DNA of 64,000 bases from CAZEQK01 sp964514395. GTDB taxonomy: Bacteria > Bacillota > Bacilli > Tepidibacillales > Tepidibacillaceae. The notes under the pieces are model-generated. The model was not told where the DNA came from and ran no database searches. It worked only from the letters and a program-made list of their open reading frames with translations. Of the stretch, positions 54,426 through 63,716 are shown piece after piece; position 1 is the stretch's first letter, and every line of letters starts with the position of its first letter. Made by a program: the position numbers and the translations under genes. The stretch lies in assembly GCA_964514395.1 (NCBI GenBank), contig CAZEQK010000003.1, positions 62,001 through 126,000 on the forward strand, given 5' to 3'.

Positions 54426-55127
54426 GTGCGGCATAAAATATTAATTATTGAAGATGAAAAACCAATTTCAGATATATTAAAATTTAGTTTAGAAAAAGAG
54501 GGATATATTGTTCTAACATCATTTGATGGAGTAGATGGAATACAGAAAACAAAAGATATATATCCAGATTTGATTTTATTAGATATTATGCTTCCTGGAA
54601 AAGATGGTTTTGAAGTGTGTAAGGAAATCAGGAATTTTACAGACAAGCCTATCATTATGTTAACTGCTAAGGATACTGAAGTGGATAAGGTTTTAGGGTT
54701 AGAAATGGGAGCGGATGACTACGTAACGAAGCCTTTTTCCACTAGGGAATTAATTGCAAGAATAAAAGCAAATCTTCGACGGTTGGATAAAGATAAAACC
54801 GATATACAAATGCAACAAATAAAAATCGGTGATATTTCCATTCAACCCACGACATACTCAGTAAAAAAGCATGAGTTTATTTTAGATTTAACACATCGTG
54901 AGTTTGAATTACTACACTATTTAGCTAAAAATATTGGGATAGTTATGACAAGAGAGCATTTACTCCAAGCCGTTTGGGGATATGATTACTTTGGGGATGT
55001 AAGAACAGTAGATGTCACCATTAGACGTTTAAGAGAAAAAATAGAAGATAAGCCAAGTCAGCCAACCTATATCATTACAAAAAGAGGACTCGGTTATATT
55101 TTACGAGATCCAGCTAAAATAGATTAG
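54426..55127 (+). CDS. walR: Response regulator WalR (YycF)
   Basis: OmpR/PhoB-type regulator, usually essential, which controls autolysin genes. The 233-residue protein has a receiver domain with Asp53 (LLLDIMLPGKDG), TAKD with the conserved Thr/Lys, and a winged helix (THREFELLHYLAKNIGIVMTREHLLQAVWGYDYFGDVRTVDVTIRRLREK). I use GTG 54426 with AAAGGAGAG upstream; the longer in-frame opening is not conserved. walK starts 18 bp downstream. Confidence 0.97.
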   Translation: MRHKILIIEDEKPISDILKFSLEKEGYIVLTSFDGVDGIQKTKDIYPDLILLDIMLPGKDGFEVCKEIRNFTDKPIIMLTAKDTEVDKVLGLEMGADDYVTKPFSTRELIARIKANLRRLDKDKTDIQMQQIKIGDISIQPTTYSVKKHEFILDLTHREFELLHYLAKNIGIVMTREHLLQAVWGYDYFGDVRTVDVTIRRLREKIEDKPSQPTYIITKRGLGYILRDPAKID

Positions 55128-55145
55128 ATAAAGGAGTAGTTTACA

Positions 55146-56942
55146 TTGCGTGGTTGGAAATTCATTCAGAGCATTCAATGGAAATTAGTAGTTATATATA
55201 TTCTTCTTATACTCTTTTCGATGCAAATTATTGGAATCTATTTTGTACAGTCGATGGAGAAATATTTTGTTAATAATTTTAATGATACCCTAAAAGCCCA
55301 AGCAAATTTATTATCTGTTAATTTGGAAAGGTATCTTACGGAAAGCGGAAAAGATGATAATGAAAGAAGAAAAGAAATAGATGCATTAGTCGATAATCTA
55401 TTCGCATTAAATGGTGTGGATGTTTCAATTATTGATAATAATGGTATCATTCTTAGTACTTCTGAAAAAGTAACCCCGAGCATTGTCGGGCAAAAGATTT
55501 CGCAAACAGAAGTGAATCGAGCGCTTTTGGGTACTAGAGATGACGCGATTCGAGTAGACCCTAAAACGGGGCGTCGTATGAAATTTTTAGCTATTCCTAT
55601 AAAAGAGGGTAACAATGTTTTAGGAGCGGTGTTTTTAAAGGCTTCTATAGAAGAAGTGTATGATACTGTTCATCGTATTAACATAATTCTAATGACCGCA
55701 ACATTAATAGCATTAATTTTTACAGCTTTATTAGGTTATATATTATCGAAAACGATAACGAAACCGATTACGGAAATAACAAAGCAGGCAACAAAATTAA
55801 CAATTGGTGATTTCGATCAGAAGGTTAAAATATACGGTGATGATGAGATTGGAAGGCTGGGGGAAACCTTTAATAATATGGCAGCACGATTAAAGGAGGC
55901 TATCTATCAGCACGAGGAAGAGAAGGAGAAATTTTCTTCAATTTTGACTCATATGAGTGATGGTGTATTAGCTACTGATTCAGTAGGGGATATTATTGTA
56001 GTCAATCAACGTGCTCTAGAAATAATTGGCTTAGATGAAAACCAACTATTAGGAAGAAAATTGAATGACATATTTGATCAATTACAAATTCCTAATAATG
56101 GGGAAAGTATTCTCTTAAAATACGAATTTGAAAATGAAATCAAAGTGTTAAAAATGGCTTTTAATATGATTCAACGATTAAATCGTGGAGAAATAGGAAC
56201 GATAATCGTATTATATGATGTAACAAAGGAACTAAAATTAGAGCAGATGCGAAAGGATTTTGTCGCAAATGTATCCCATGAGTTAAGAACGCCACTCACA
56301 ACATTAAAAAGCTATTTAGAAGCACTAGAAGATGGTGCTATTGAGGATAAAGATATAGCGAAGCGCTTTATACATGTAGCATGTAATGAGACAGATAGAA
56401 TGATTAGACTTGTCACAGATCTTTTACAATTATCAAGACTAGATGAAAATAAAACAAAAATAGTGAAGTATCAAGTGGCAATAGAGGAAATGATTGAGGA
56501 TGTAATCGATCGATTTAGCTTCCAATGCAAAAAAAGAAATATAAAGATTGAAGTAAATATGTCCCAAAAGTTACCAAAGGTTAAGGTAGATCGAAATCAA
56601 ATAGATCAAGTTTTAGATAATCTTTTTTCTAATGCGATAAAATACACGAAGGAAAACGGAAAAATCACAGTTTCTGCAAAAGAAAGTAATAAAAAAATAT
56701 ATGTAGAGGTAGCAGATACCGGAATTGGGATATCGAAAAAACATGTTACACGTCTATTCGAAAGATTTTACCGTGTAGATAAAGCTCGCTCTAGAGAAAT
56801 GGGTGGAACTGGCTTAGGTTTATCCATCGCACGAGATATTATTAAAGTACATCATGGCGAGATATTTATTGAGAGTGAATTAAACGTGGGAACTAAAGTT
56901 AAGTTCTATATTCCTATTTCAGAAGGGGATGCCATTACATGA
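55146..56942 (+). CDS. walK: Sensor histidine kinase WalK (YycG)
   Basis: A 598-residue kinase partnering WalR. Domains in order: membrane helix (13-33), extracytoplasmic Cache/PAS-like domain, second helix (about 180-200), HAMP, PAS (SILTHMSDGVLATDSVGDIIVVN), HisKA with phospho-acceptor His378 in SHELRTPL, and the HATPase domain with N, G1 and G2 boxes (NLFSNAIKYT, DTGIGI, GGTGLGLSIA). TTG start after AAGGAG. Its end overlaps walH by 4 bp. Confidence 0.97.
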   Translation: MRGWKFIQSIQWKLVVIYILLILFSMQIIGIYFVQSMEKYFVNNFNDTLKAQANLLSVNLERYLTESGKDDNERRKEIDALVDNLFALNGVDVSIIDNNGIILSTSEKVTPSIVGQKISQTEVNRALLGTRDDAIRVDPKTGRRMKFLAIPIKEGNNVLGAVFLKASIEEVYDTVHRINIILMTATLIALIFTALLGYILSKTITKPITEITKQATKLTIGDFDQKVKIYGDDEIGRLGETFNNMAARLKEAIYQHEEEKEKFSSILTHMSDGVLATDSVGDIIVVNQRALEIIGLDENQLLGRKLNDIFDQLQIPNNGESILLKYEFENEIKVLKMAFNMIQRLNRGEIGTIIVLYDVTKELKLEQMRKDFVANVSHELRTPLTTLKSYLEALEDGAIEDKDIAKRFIHVACNETDRMIRLVTDLLQLSRLDENKTKIVKYQVAIEEMIEDVIDRFSFQCKKRNIKIEVNMSQKLPKVKVDRNQIDQVLDNLFSNAIKYTKENGKITVSAKESNKKIYVEVADTGIGISKKHVTRLFERFYRVDKARSREMGGTGLGLSIARDIIKVHHGEIFIESELNVGTKVKFYIPISEGDAIT

Positions 56943-58249
56943 TTGAAAGACTAAAATCTTTTATTCTCGTTATTCTAGTATTAAATAGTCTTGTGCTCTC
57001 TGGTCTATTAATATTTTATAGTCCAGATAATACGAATATATCTTTATCAGAATATTTACCTAGAATTGAGTTTGGGCAACAGGTTAAGAATACAAGCTTA
57101 AATAAACCTATAAAAATAATCTACCATTTAGGCAAAAATGAGCATACCATAGCAAACATAGATAGCCATTCTTTCAAAAATGTTACTGATGATATGGAGC
57201 ATTGGACCTTTTATGATTTTTCACAAATGACTAGCAAAATGGATTGGAAAAGTATGGCTGAAGATAAACAAGGGATAGAAATCGTATATTCCTACCCAAT
57301 TCCTCAGTCGATGCTATCCTCTATATACAGAGTCTTAATAAATAATATAAAGATAAATAACATTAATCGATTGTGGTTAATAAAAGAAGATAAAAATGTG
57401 AAGGCCTATTTCATTTCAGATGAAGAAGACAAAGTATTTGAAGCTCACACATCAATTTCTGATCAAGAGTTATCAAGTATTATTTCGGATGCTTCGAATC
57501 AGAGTAAATTCACCTATCATTTTAGCTATCCTATTGATGATGAGAAACTAATTAAACAGATGTACTATTTACCTAATGAAGGGGTTACGGTAAAAAGATT
57601 GCGTGAAACATATACAACCGTATCGATTGCTGACTTTATTCAACTATTATTTATTGATCCTAGTTTAGTTAGAAAAGTAGATGTTGATAATAAAAACAAT
57701 GTTTTATATACCGATGGCAATCGCAGTTTACAGTTTTATACGAATGATAGGTATATCTCTTATTTTCAACCTGTATCTGATAGTATTAATGAAATCAATA
57801 TAGAGAATGATCTTTATTCAGGTATTCGTTTTGTAAATCAACATGGAGGCTGGGATGGGACATATTTTTTAGAAAAAGTGTATCATGGGGAAATCCAAAC
57901 ACTAGTAGAATTTCGTAAGTATATTGAAGGTTATCCTCTATTGGACCAAAAAGGTAACTATGGTATTATTCAAATGCAATTGACAGATGGATTGGTTAGC
58001 TCCTTTCAAAGGTCCATGATTTTGATTGATAGATACATTGAGACCATAACAATAAAAACGATGACAAATGACCAATTGATGAATTATTTAAAAAGCCAAA
58101 AAATCAACATGGAAAAAGTAAAAAATATTAAGCTTGGTTATTTATTAAATTTAAATCAGGATTCCATTATTTTAGCACCTTATTGGGATATCGAATTAGT
58201 AGATGAACAACCAATTTATATTCCTGCAAGCGAAAGTGGGGTGCAATAA
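56939..58249 (+). CDS. walH: WalK-associated regulatory protein WalH (YycH)
   Basis: A 436-residue protein with one N-terminal membrane helix (about 7-28) and a large extracytoplasmic part; YycH in Bacillus restrains WalK through membrane contact. Sequence is poorly conserved, but LEYLPRIEFG-like motifs near the N-terminus and its exact place in the walRKHIJ order make the call firm. It overlaps walK, and walI follows after 1 bp. Confidence 0.9.
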   Translation: MIERLKSFILVILVLNSLVLSGLLIFYSPDNTNISLSEYLPRIEFGQQVKNTSLNKPIKIIYHLGKNEHTIANIDSHSFKNVTDDMEHWTFYDFSQMTSKMDWKSMAEDKQGIEIVYSYPIPQSMLSSIYRVLINNIKINNINRLWLIKEDKNVKAYFISDEEDKVFEAHTSISDQELSSIISDASNQSKFTYHFSYPIDDEKLIKQMYYLPNEGVTVKRLRETYTTVSIADFIQLLFIDPSLVRKVDVDNKNNVLYTDGNRSLQFYTNDRYISYFQPVSDSINEINIENDLYSGIRFVNQHGGWDGTYFLEKVYHGEIQTLVEFRKYIEGYPLLDQKGNYGIIQMQLTDGLVSSFQRSMILIDRYIETITIKTMTNDQLMNYLKSQKINMEKVKNIKLGYLLNLNQDSIILAPYWDIELVDEQPIYIPASESGVQ

Positions 58250-58250
58250 T

Positions 58251-58979
58251 ATGGATTGGAGTAGAGCGAAGAATATTTTTATCATTGCTTTTCTGCTGTT
58301 AAATATTTCACTTGGTTACCAACTGTATCTAAAACATAATGAAAACGTGCAAAGTAAGCAGTGGACTTCTAATAATATTGATGATTTAAAGGATACCTTA
58401 AAACAACAAAATATTAAGCTCAATTTAACCGTTCCAAAAGAAATGCCAGAAATGCATTTCCTTCAAATTAAAAACAAGCTTCTAACAAGCTATAATAACG
58501 TCGATCAGAGTATTGAAGAATCTGTTCATACTGATAAAAATGCACTAGAATCAAGGTTATTGGACATGGTTTATCACTTTGATCAATATGAATATAGTCC
58601 TATAGAGTCAAATGGGGAAAAGAAATTTATCTATTATCAAGTAAATGAAAAATTCTCATTTTTTGGGGCGAAATTAGAAGTTGATTTAAATAAAAATACA
58701 ATAGCTGTAAAACAAAATTATTTTGAGATTATAAATAAAGGTTTGGACCGACAAGTAATCTCTTCATACTCTGCTTTAAGAACAGTCTTAGATCAGCAAT
58801 TAATCCCTAAGGATGCAGAAATAGTTGAAATCAAACTAGGATATCACGGACAAAATAATCAAGTTTCTACACAGTTATTAACTCCAGTGTGGAGGATAAC
58901 CTATAAAACTGAGAAATTAATCAATAGTGTTTATGTAAATGCTATGACAGGTGGATTACAAAATATAGCTGGTTACTAA
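58251..58979 (+). CDS. walI: WalK-associated regulatory protein WalI (YycI)
   Basis: A 242-residue protein starting MDWSRAKNIFIIAFLLLNISLGYQLYL, the very typical YycI opening: one membrane helix preceded by the DWSRAK motif. The external domain shows the YycI beta layout (ITYKTEKLINSVYVNAMTGGL at the end). It acts with WalH on WalK. Start ATG 58251, directly after the walH stop. Confidence 0.95.
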   Translation: MDWSRAKNIFIIAFLLLNISLGYQLYLKHNENVQSKQWTSNNIDDLKDTLKQQNIKLNLTVPKEMPEMHFLQIKNKLLTSYNNVDQSIEESVHTDKNALESRLLDMVYHFDQYEYSPIESNGEKKFIYYQVNEKFSFFGAKLEVDLNKNTIAVKQNYFEIINKGLDRQVISSYSALRTVLDQQLIPKDAEIVEIKLGYHGQNNQVSTQLLTPVWRITYKTEKLINSVYVNAMTGGLQNIAGY

Positions 58980-59033
58980 AATAATAAATAGATATATTTT
59001 TAAAAAGAAAAAATACAACACGGAGGGGCTAAT

Positions 59034-59840
59034 TTGATAAAATATAGTATTTTGGCTAGTGGAAGCACAGGTAATTCAATATATATAGGAAATAATGAAT
59101 ATAACTTTTTAATAGATGCAGGCTTGAGTGGTAAAAAAGTGGAGGCTGGATTGCAAGAAATTGGAGTATCGATTAAAGATATTGATGGGATTTTTATCAC
59201 CCATGAGCATGATGATCATATAAAGGGTGCAGGTATTTTATCAAGAAAGCATCATATTCCTCTCTATGCTAATGAGGAAACGTTTCATCATCTTCCTAAA
59301 AACGTAGGGTTAGTAGATGAATCATTAATGCATATTTTTGATACAAACAGCGTGAATGACTTTGGTTCATTACAAATAGAAAGCTTCGCAATATCTCATG
59401 ATGCAGCGGAACCAGTGGGTTACTTAATAAATGATAGTGATATACAGCTTAGCGTTGTGACAGATTTAGGTTACGTTAGCAATAAAATAAAGGACAAGAT
59501 AAAAGGGTCAGATGCTTTTATTTTTGAAGCAAATCATGATGTGGAAATGCTGAGGATGTCATCATACCCATGGTCTATAAAAAGAAGAATATTAGGTGAC
59601 ACAGGCCATCTTTCTAATGAAGATTCTGGTGAGGCTTTAGCAGAACTAATCAACGGTAATACAAAAAAAGTTTTTTTGGCTCATTTAAGTAAAGAGAATA
59701 ATATGCAAGTGCTTGCGAAATTAACCGTAAAAAATATCTTAGAGGATTATGGGATTCATGAAGGTGATATTGAATTAATGGATACATATGCTGATAAGCC
59801 AACCAAATTAGAAATAATAGAAAAAATAAAAGCTTACTAA
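59034..59840 (+). CDS. walJ: Metallo-beta-lactamase fold hydrolase WalJ (YycJ)
   Basis: A 268-residue MBL-fold protein, with metal motif THEHDDHIKG near residue 58 and the later ISHDAAEPVGY and LAHLSKENN. YycJ proteins are 5'-3' exonuclease-like and linked to DNA mismatch repair and wall control; the exact role here is inferred. TTG start with GGAGGGG upstream. Last gene of the wal operon before htrA. Confidence 0.95.
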   Translation: MIKYSILASGSTGNSIYIGNNEYNFLIDAGLSGKKVEAGLQEIGVSIKDIDGIFITHEHDDHIKGAGILSRKHHIPLYANEETFHHLPKNVGLVDESLMHIFDTNSVNDFGSLQIESFAISHDAAEPVGYLINDSDIQLSVVTDLGYVSNKIKDKIKGSDAFIFEANHDVEMLRMSSYPWSIKRRILGDTGHLSNEDSGEALAELINGNTKKVFLAHLSKENNMQVLAKLTVKNILEDYGIHEGDIELMDTYADKPTKLEIIEKIKAY

Positions 59841-59856
59841 AATATGAATGTAGTAA

Positions 59857-60039
59857 TTAGTATATATTGTCTAATTCTTTCATTTTCTCAATAAACTCTT
59901 GACGACTAATGATACCTTTTTCAATGAGTAATTCTACAAGTGTTGTATTTATTAGTGTATTTTTATAATTGATTTCTTTTAAATCAGCTAGCTTTCCTAC
60001 TATATTAATTTCCTTTGGCAATGTATTTATTTTATTCAT
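59857..60039 (-). CDS. Small protein with a SHOCT-like C-terminal helix pair
   Basis: A 60-residue protein between walJ and htrA on the opposite strand. ATG 60039 has AGGTG 6 nt upstream. The C-terminal half (LVELLIEKGIISRQEFIEKMKELD) resembles the SHOCT pattern of short helical hairpins (leucine-rich, GII.xxEF). The N-terminal half (LPKEINIVGKLADLKEIN) is not recognised. Gene calling is moderately sure because of the RBS and amphipathic pattern; the function is unknown. Confidence 0.6.
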   Translation of the reverse strand: MNKINTLPKEINIVGKLADLKEINYKNTLINTTLVELLIEKGIISRQEFIEKMKELDNIY

Positions 60040-60174
60040 AGGATACACCTCGTATTCATTATTAATCTATTATATTGTATCCATTATTCTTAAAAGTAGA
60101 CTTTAAAATTTGGGCAAGGTATAAAATAAATGAATTATGTAAAAATATGATATTAGTATAGGCGGTGATGAAAA

Positions 60175-61365
60175 ATGGGATATTATGATGATTTTGATTA
60201 CAAGAGTAAAAAAAATAAGAAAAGTAATAGCTTCTTTACATCATTTCTTTCTGCTGTATTAGGTGGCCTTCTCGTTGTGATGCTATTACCTCCTTTAGCT
60301 AGAGCAGGAGTAGTAGATTTAACTCCGAGTAACCTTAGCCCAACTAATCAACAAAACCAAATAGATCAAGGTGCGACGAAACAGATTAATGTAGATGTAA
60401 ATTCAGAAATTGTACAAGCCGCAGAAAAAGTAAAACCAGCAGTTGTCAATGTAGTAAATATACAAGAACAAACAAATATTTTTACACGTCAAACCAAAAA
60501 GCAAGATGTTGGAATAGGGTCAGGTATTGTATTTGATAAAAAGAATGGGAAAGCATATATTGTGACGAATAATCATGTGATACAGGGTGCCACGGATGTA
60601 GAAGTTGCCTTAGCAGATGGTAAAAGAGTAAAGGCTGAGATATTAGGTTCTGATGCATTAACAGATTTAGCGGTTATTTCAATCGATGAGAAGTATGCAA
60701 AAGCGGTGGCTCATTTAGGTGATTCAACAAACTTGAAGCCTGGTGAACCTGCTATTGCAATAGGAAATCCATTGGGATTAGAATTTTCCCAGACTGTTAC
60801 TGTTGGCGTGATTAGCTCTAATAATCGTACCATCAAAAATTCATTAAATATGGATACAGAGGTTATTCAAACAGATGCAGCAATTAACCTAGGTAATAGT
60901 GGTGGTCCATTGGTAAATATTAATGGTGATGTAATAGGGATAAATAGTGCAAAAATAGCAGCAAGTGGTGTGGAAGGCTTGGGATTCGCAATTCCAATTA
61001 GTAATGCAAAGCCTGTTATTGATGAACTTATTAAATATCACAGAGTTAAACGTCCTTATATGGGAATTGAGCCATTAGATCTTAGTCAAGTGTCCTTACG
61101 AGATAGGACATTGGTCTTAAAGCTACCAACCTCTGTTAACGATGGAGTAGTGATATTATCCGTTGGTGGTCCAGCAGAATTAGCAGGACTTAAACGAGCG
61201 GATGTCATCGTTAAATTAGATGATAATCCTATAAAGACTTCAGCTGATTTACGTAATTATCTCTATAAGAATAAGAAAATAGGCGATAAAATGAAGGTTA
61301 CTTATTACCGGGATGGTAAACTACTTAATACGACATTGACATTGTCAGAACAAACCAAACAGTAG
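60175..61365 (+). CDS. htrA: Serine protease HtrA-type (DegP family, YycK)
   Basis: A 396-residue membrane-anchored protease for misfolded envelope proteins. It has an N-terminal membrane helix (about 22-43), an S1C trypsin-like domain with His134 (NNHVIQ), Asp164 (TDLAVI) and Ser242 (GNSGGP), and one PDZ domain near the C-terminus (MGIEPLDLS ... GPAELAGLKRADVIVKLDDNPI). ATG start with AGGCGGTG upstream. It follows the wal operon, as in B. subtilis, and ends at a strong terminator. Confidence 0.96.
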   Translation: MGYYDDFDYKSKKNKKSNSFFTSFLSAVLGGLLVVMLLPPLARAGVVDLTPSNLSPTNQQNQIDQGATKQINVDVNSEIVQAAEKVKPAVVNVVNIQEQTNIFTRQTKKQDVGIGSGIVFDKKNGKAYIVTNNHVIQGATDVEVALADGKRVKAEILGSDALTDLAVISIDEKYAKAVAHLGDSTNLKPGEPAIAIGNPLGLEFSQTVTVGVISSNNRTIKNSLNMDTEVIQTDAAINLGNSGGPLVNINGDVIGINSAKIAASGVEGLGFAIPISNAKPVIDELIKYHRVKRPYMGIEPLDLSQVSLRDRTLVLKLPTSVNDGVVILSVGGPAELAGLKRADVIVKLDDNPIKTSADLRNYLYKNKKIGDKMKVTYYRDGKLLNTTLTLSEQTKQ

Positions 61366-61379
61366 AATAAGCAAAGAAA

Positions 61380-61413
61380 AGCAGCAGATTGAAATCAATC
61401 TGCTGCTTTTTTT
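61380..61413 (+). terminator. Terminator after htrA
   Basis: AGCAGCAGATTGA / TCAATCTGCTGCT followed by seven T. Confidence 0.93.
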
Positions 61414-61436
61414 AAAATAAGTAAATGGAGGAGATA

Positions 61437-62081
61437 ATGAAACGAATTGTTTTAATAACTGGTGGTAATAGAGGAATAGGATATGAAACTTCACGACAAA
61501 TGGCAAGAAAGGATTTAAAGTTTGGCTATCTAGTAAAAATGAACAAAAGGGTAAAGAAGCAGTAGCACAACTATCAAGTGAAGGATTAGATATTTCCTTT
61601 GTCCAAATCGATGTTACGAATCTAGAAACCATTAAAAAGTCTCGTCAAATAATTGAAGATGTAGATGGTAAATTAGATGTGTTAGTAAATAATGCAGGAG
61701 TTTATTTAGATGAAGATATTTCTATTAAAAATATAGATGAAGGTGTGATGGAGGATACCTTTGCTACTAACTACTTTGGACCTTATTACACCATGAAAAC
61801 ATTCCATCCTTTAATGGAAAAGGAGGGATATGGTCGCTGCTTCCTATAAATTATCAAAATATAGCTTAAACGGGTTAACGCGTATCATGGCAAGTGCAGT
61901 AAACAGAAAGTTAATTAAGATTAATGCTTTGTGCCCTGGATGGGTCCGAACTGATATGGGTGGCCCTAACGCAAATATAGGGGTGGAAGAGGTTCCTGAG
62001 AATATCATTTGGCTTGCTACCTTAGATGAGAATGGTCCAACTGGTCAGTTTTTCCGTGGTAAAAAACAAATAAAATGGTAG
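61437..62081 (+). pseudogene. Decayed short-chain dehydrogenase/reductase
   Basis: The start is intact (RBS GGAGG, ATG at 61437, then RIVLITGGNRGIGYETSRQMA, the NAD(P)-binding glycine motif). One missing base near 61515 shifts the frame; the alternate frame continues GFKVWLSSKNEQKGKEAVAQL ... LDVLVNNAGVYLDED ... FGPYYTMKTFHPLMEKEGYG. A second break near 61830 deletes the stretch with the catalytic Ser; the next frame resumes at SYKLSKYSLNGLTRI (active-site Tyr and Lys) and ends TGQFFRGKKQIKW. Two separate lesions show that it is a pseudogene. Confidence 0.9.
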
Positions 62082-62109
62082 AAATATGAATTAGATGGCA
62101 TATATTAGT

Positions 62110-62147
62110 AAAAGACCACAACCGTTTAACTTGGTTGAGGTCTTTTT
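62110..62147 (+). terminator. Terminator after the SDR remnant
   Basis: AAAGACC...AACC / GGTT...GGTCTTT hairpin, then TTGTTTTG. Between here and 62365 (about 215 bp) I see no gene or recognisable element. Confidence 0.8.
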
Positions 62148-62364
62148 GTTTTGTTTAACAAGGGTATCTATTTGAAAATGTAGTTCAAGTATGTTGTTTA
62201 GTACCTTCACATTCGAGCAACGGATAATGTGAGCAATATCGGAGATATGTCTACGAATCGATTTTTTATTATCATTAATTTCATCTTAAGGTAAAAGGAG
62301 ATGAATGTATATTTACTGGTGTACATAATTCAGAATGACGAAGTTATGAATCAACAGTATAATT

Positions 62365-63669
62365 ATGGACAAAGGGTTGCAGGCATGGAAAATGTTAAGG
62401 GAGAGGGTTTCTATTAAACGCTTAAAAAGAAAACTGGGGATACGATTGGGTGTTTCAGGATTGTTGTTATCACTGCTGTTCGGAGTTACCACGTTTTTTC
62501 TGGAGACAGAATCTATAGATCAGGAGGTTGTTCACCTTGCATATAAAGTGACTGATCGCCAAATGTCAGGTGCTATTGACATTCAAGATCCCGCGAAATT
62601 ACAAAAGCTGTTAGTTGAAAAAAGCCAAGAATTGGTGAATAATAATTTCATTGTGATTGAGCTATATAATGCTCAAAAAGAAAAAATGAAGGAAATCGTT
62701 AAGCCGGAAAAAGAAATTGTGGAAAAAGTACTGAAGCAATATGACCATCAGTTTCCGATGAGTGATCAAGCAACTTATCGGAAGTTTTACATCAATCAAA
62801 CTTTGTATTTGCAGGTGCTTGTACCATTAATGGCTGACGGTTCGCGGATTGTGGGATATTTTGAAGGAGTATATCAGGTTGATCAAAATCAAATGCAGCA
62901 AATCAATCAGAGGATTCAGTTTACGGTCATTCAAACGATCATCGTGGTATTGGCAACAACATTGTTACTCATTCCGGTCATTTTGGCTTTAAATAAAGAT
63001 TTGATTCAGTATTCTTTAAGATTGATCAAGGCGAATACGGATTTGTTGGAGGTTTTGGGAGGAGTTATATCGAAAAAAGATACGGATACGTACACCCATA
63101 ATTATCGGGTTACCATATACGCAGTGAGATTGGCTGAGAAAATGCGCTTAAATAAAGAGGAGATCAAAAGGTTAATAAAGGGAGCTTTAATTCATGATGT
63201 AGGGAAAATTGCGATACGGGATGAAATATTGCTGAAGCCAGGGAAATTGACAGATGAGGAATTTGCAGTTATGAAAACGCATGTTATCCACGGGGTAGAT
63301 ATTATCAAAAATTCAGAATGGTTGCTCGATGGAAGGGATGTTGTGGAATACCATCACGAAAAATTCGATGGAAGCGGGTATATGCAAGGGTTAAAAGGAG
63401 AAGACATTCCCTTGAACGCGAGGATTTTCGCGATTGTCGATGTTTTTGATGCTTTAACCTCTAAACGACCGTATAAAGAGCCTTATTCATACAAGGAAGC
63501 TGTTCAAATATTGTTGCAAGGCAAGGGTTCACATTTTGATCCTGTATTGTTGGAGTCTTTTTTGGAAGTTTCCAAGCAGCTTTATCATCAATTGAGCCAT
63601 GCAAAGGAGCAAGATGTAGAACAAATACTGTCAGATTTGGTTAAAAAATATTATTACGATCAATTGTAA
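62365..63669 (+). CDS. Membrane HD-GYP-type phosphohydrolase, variant GYM motif
   Basis: A 434-residue protein with a membrane helix (about 27-47), an extracytoplasmic domain of about 140 residues (mainly helical), a second helix (about 188-209) and an HD-GYP domain. HD is present (LIHDVGKIA, His277) and HHEKFDGSGYMQGLKGEDIP near 330, where Met stands for Pro in the usual GYP. A c-di-GMP hydrolase is plausible. Start uncertain: ATG 62365 has no clear RBS. By eye its GC and codon use are higher than those of the neighbours. Confidence 0.82.
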   Translation: MDKGLQAWKMLRERVSIKRLKRKLGIRLGVSGLLLSLLFGVTTFFLETESIDQEVVHLAYKVTDRQMSGAIDIQDPAKLQKLLVEKSQELVNNNFIVIELYNAQKEKMKEIVKPEKEIVEKVLKQYDHQFPMSDQATYRKFYINQTLYLQVLVPLMADGSRIVGYFEGVYQVDQNQMQQINQRIQFTVIQTIIVVLATTLLLIPVILALNKDLIQYSLRLIKANTDLLEVLGGVISKKDTDTYTHNYRVTIYAVRLAEKMRLNKEEIKRLIKGALIHDVGKIAIRDEILLKPGKLTDEEFAVMKTHVIHGVDIIKNSEWLLDGRDVVEYHHEKFDGSGYMQGLKGEDIPLNARIFAIVDVFDALTSKRPYKEPYSYKEAVQILLQGKGSHFDPVLLESFLEVSKQLYHQLSHAKEQDVEQILSDLVKKYYYDQL

Positions 63670-63716
63670 AGGCAGTTCGTTTGAGGGTGGACACATTATT
63701 GCGGTGTCCTCTTTTT

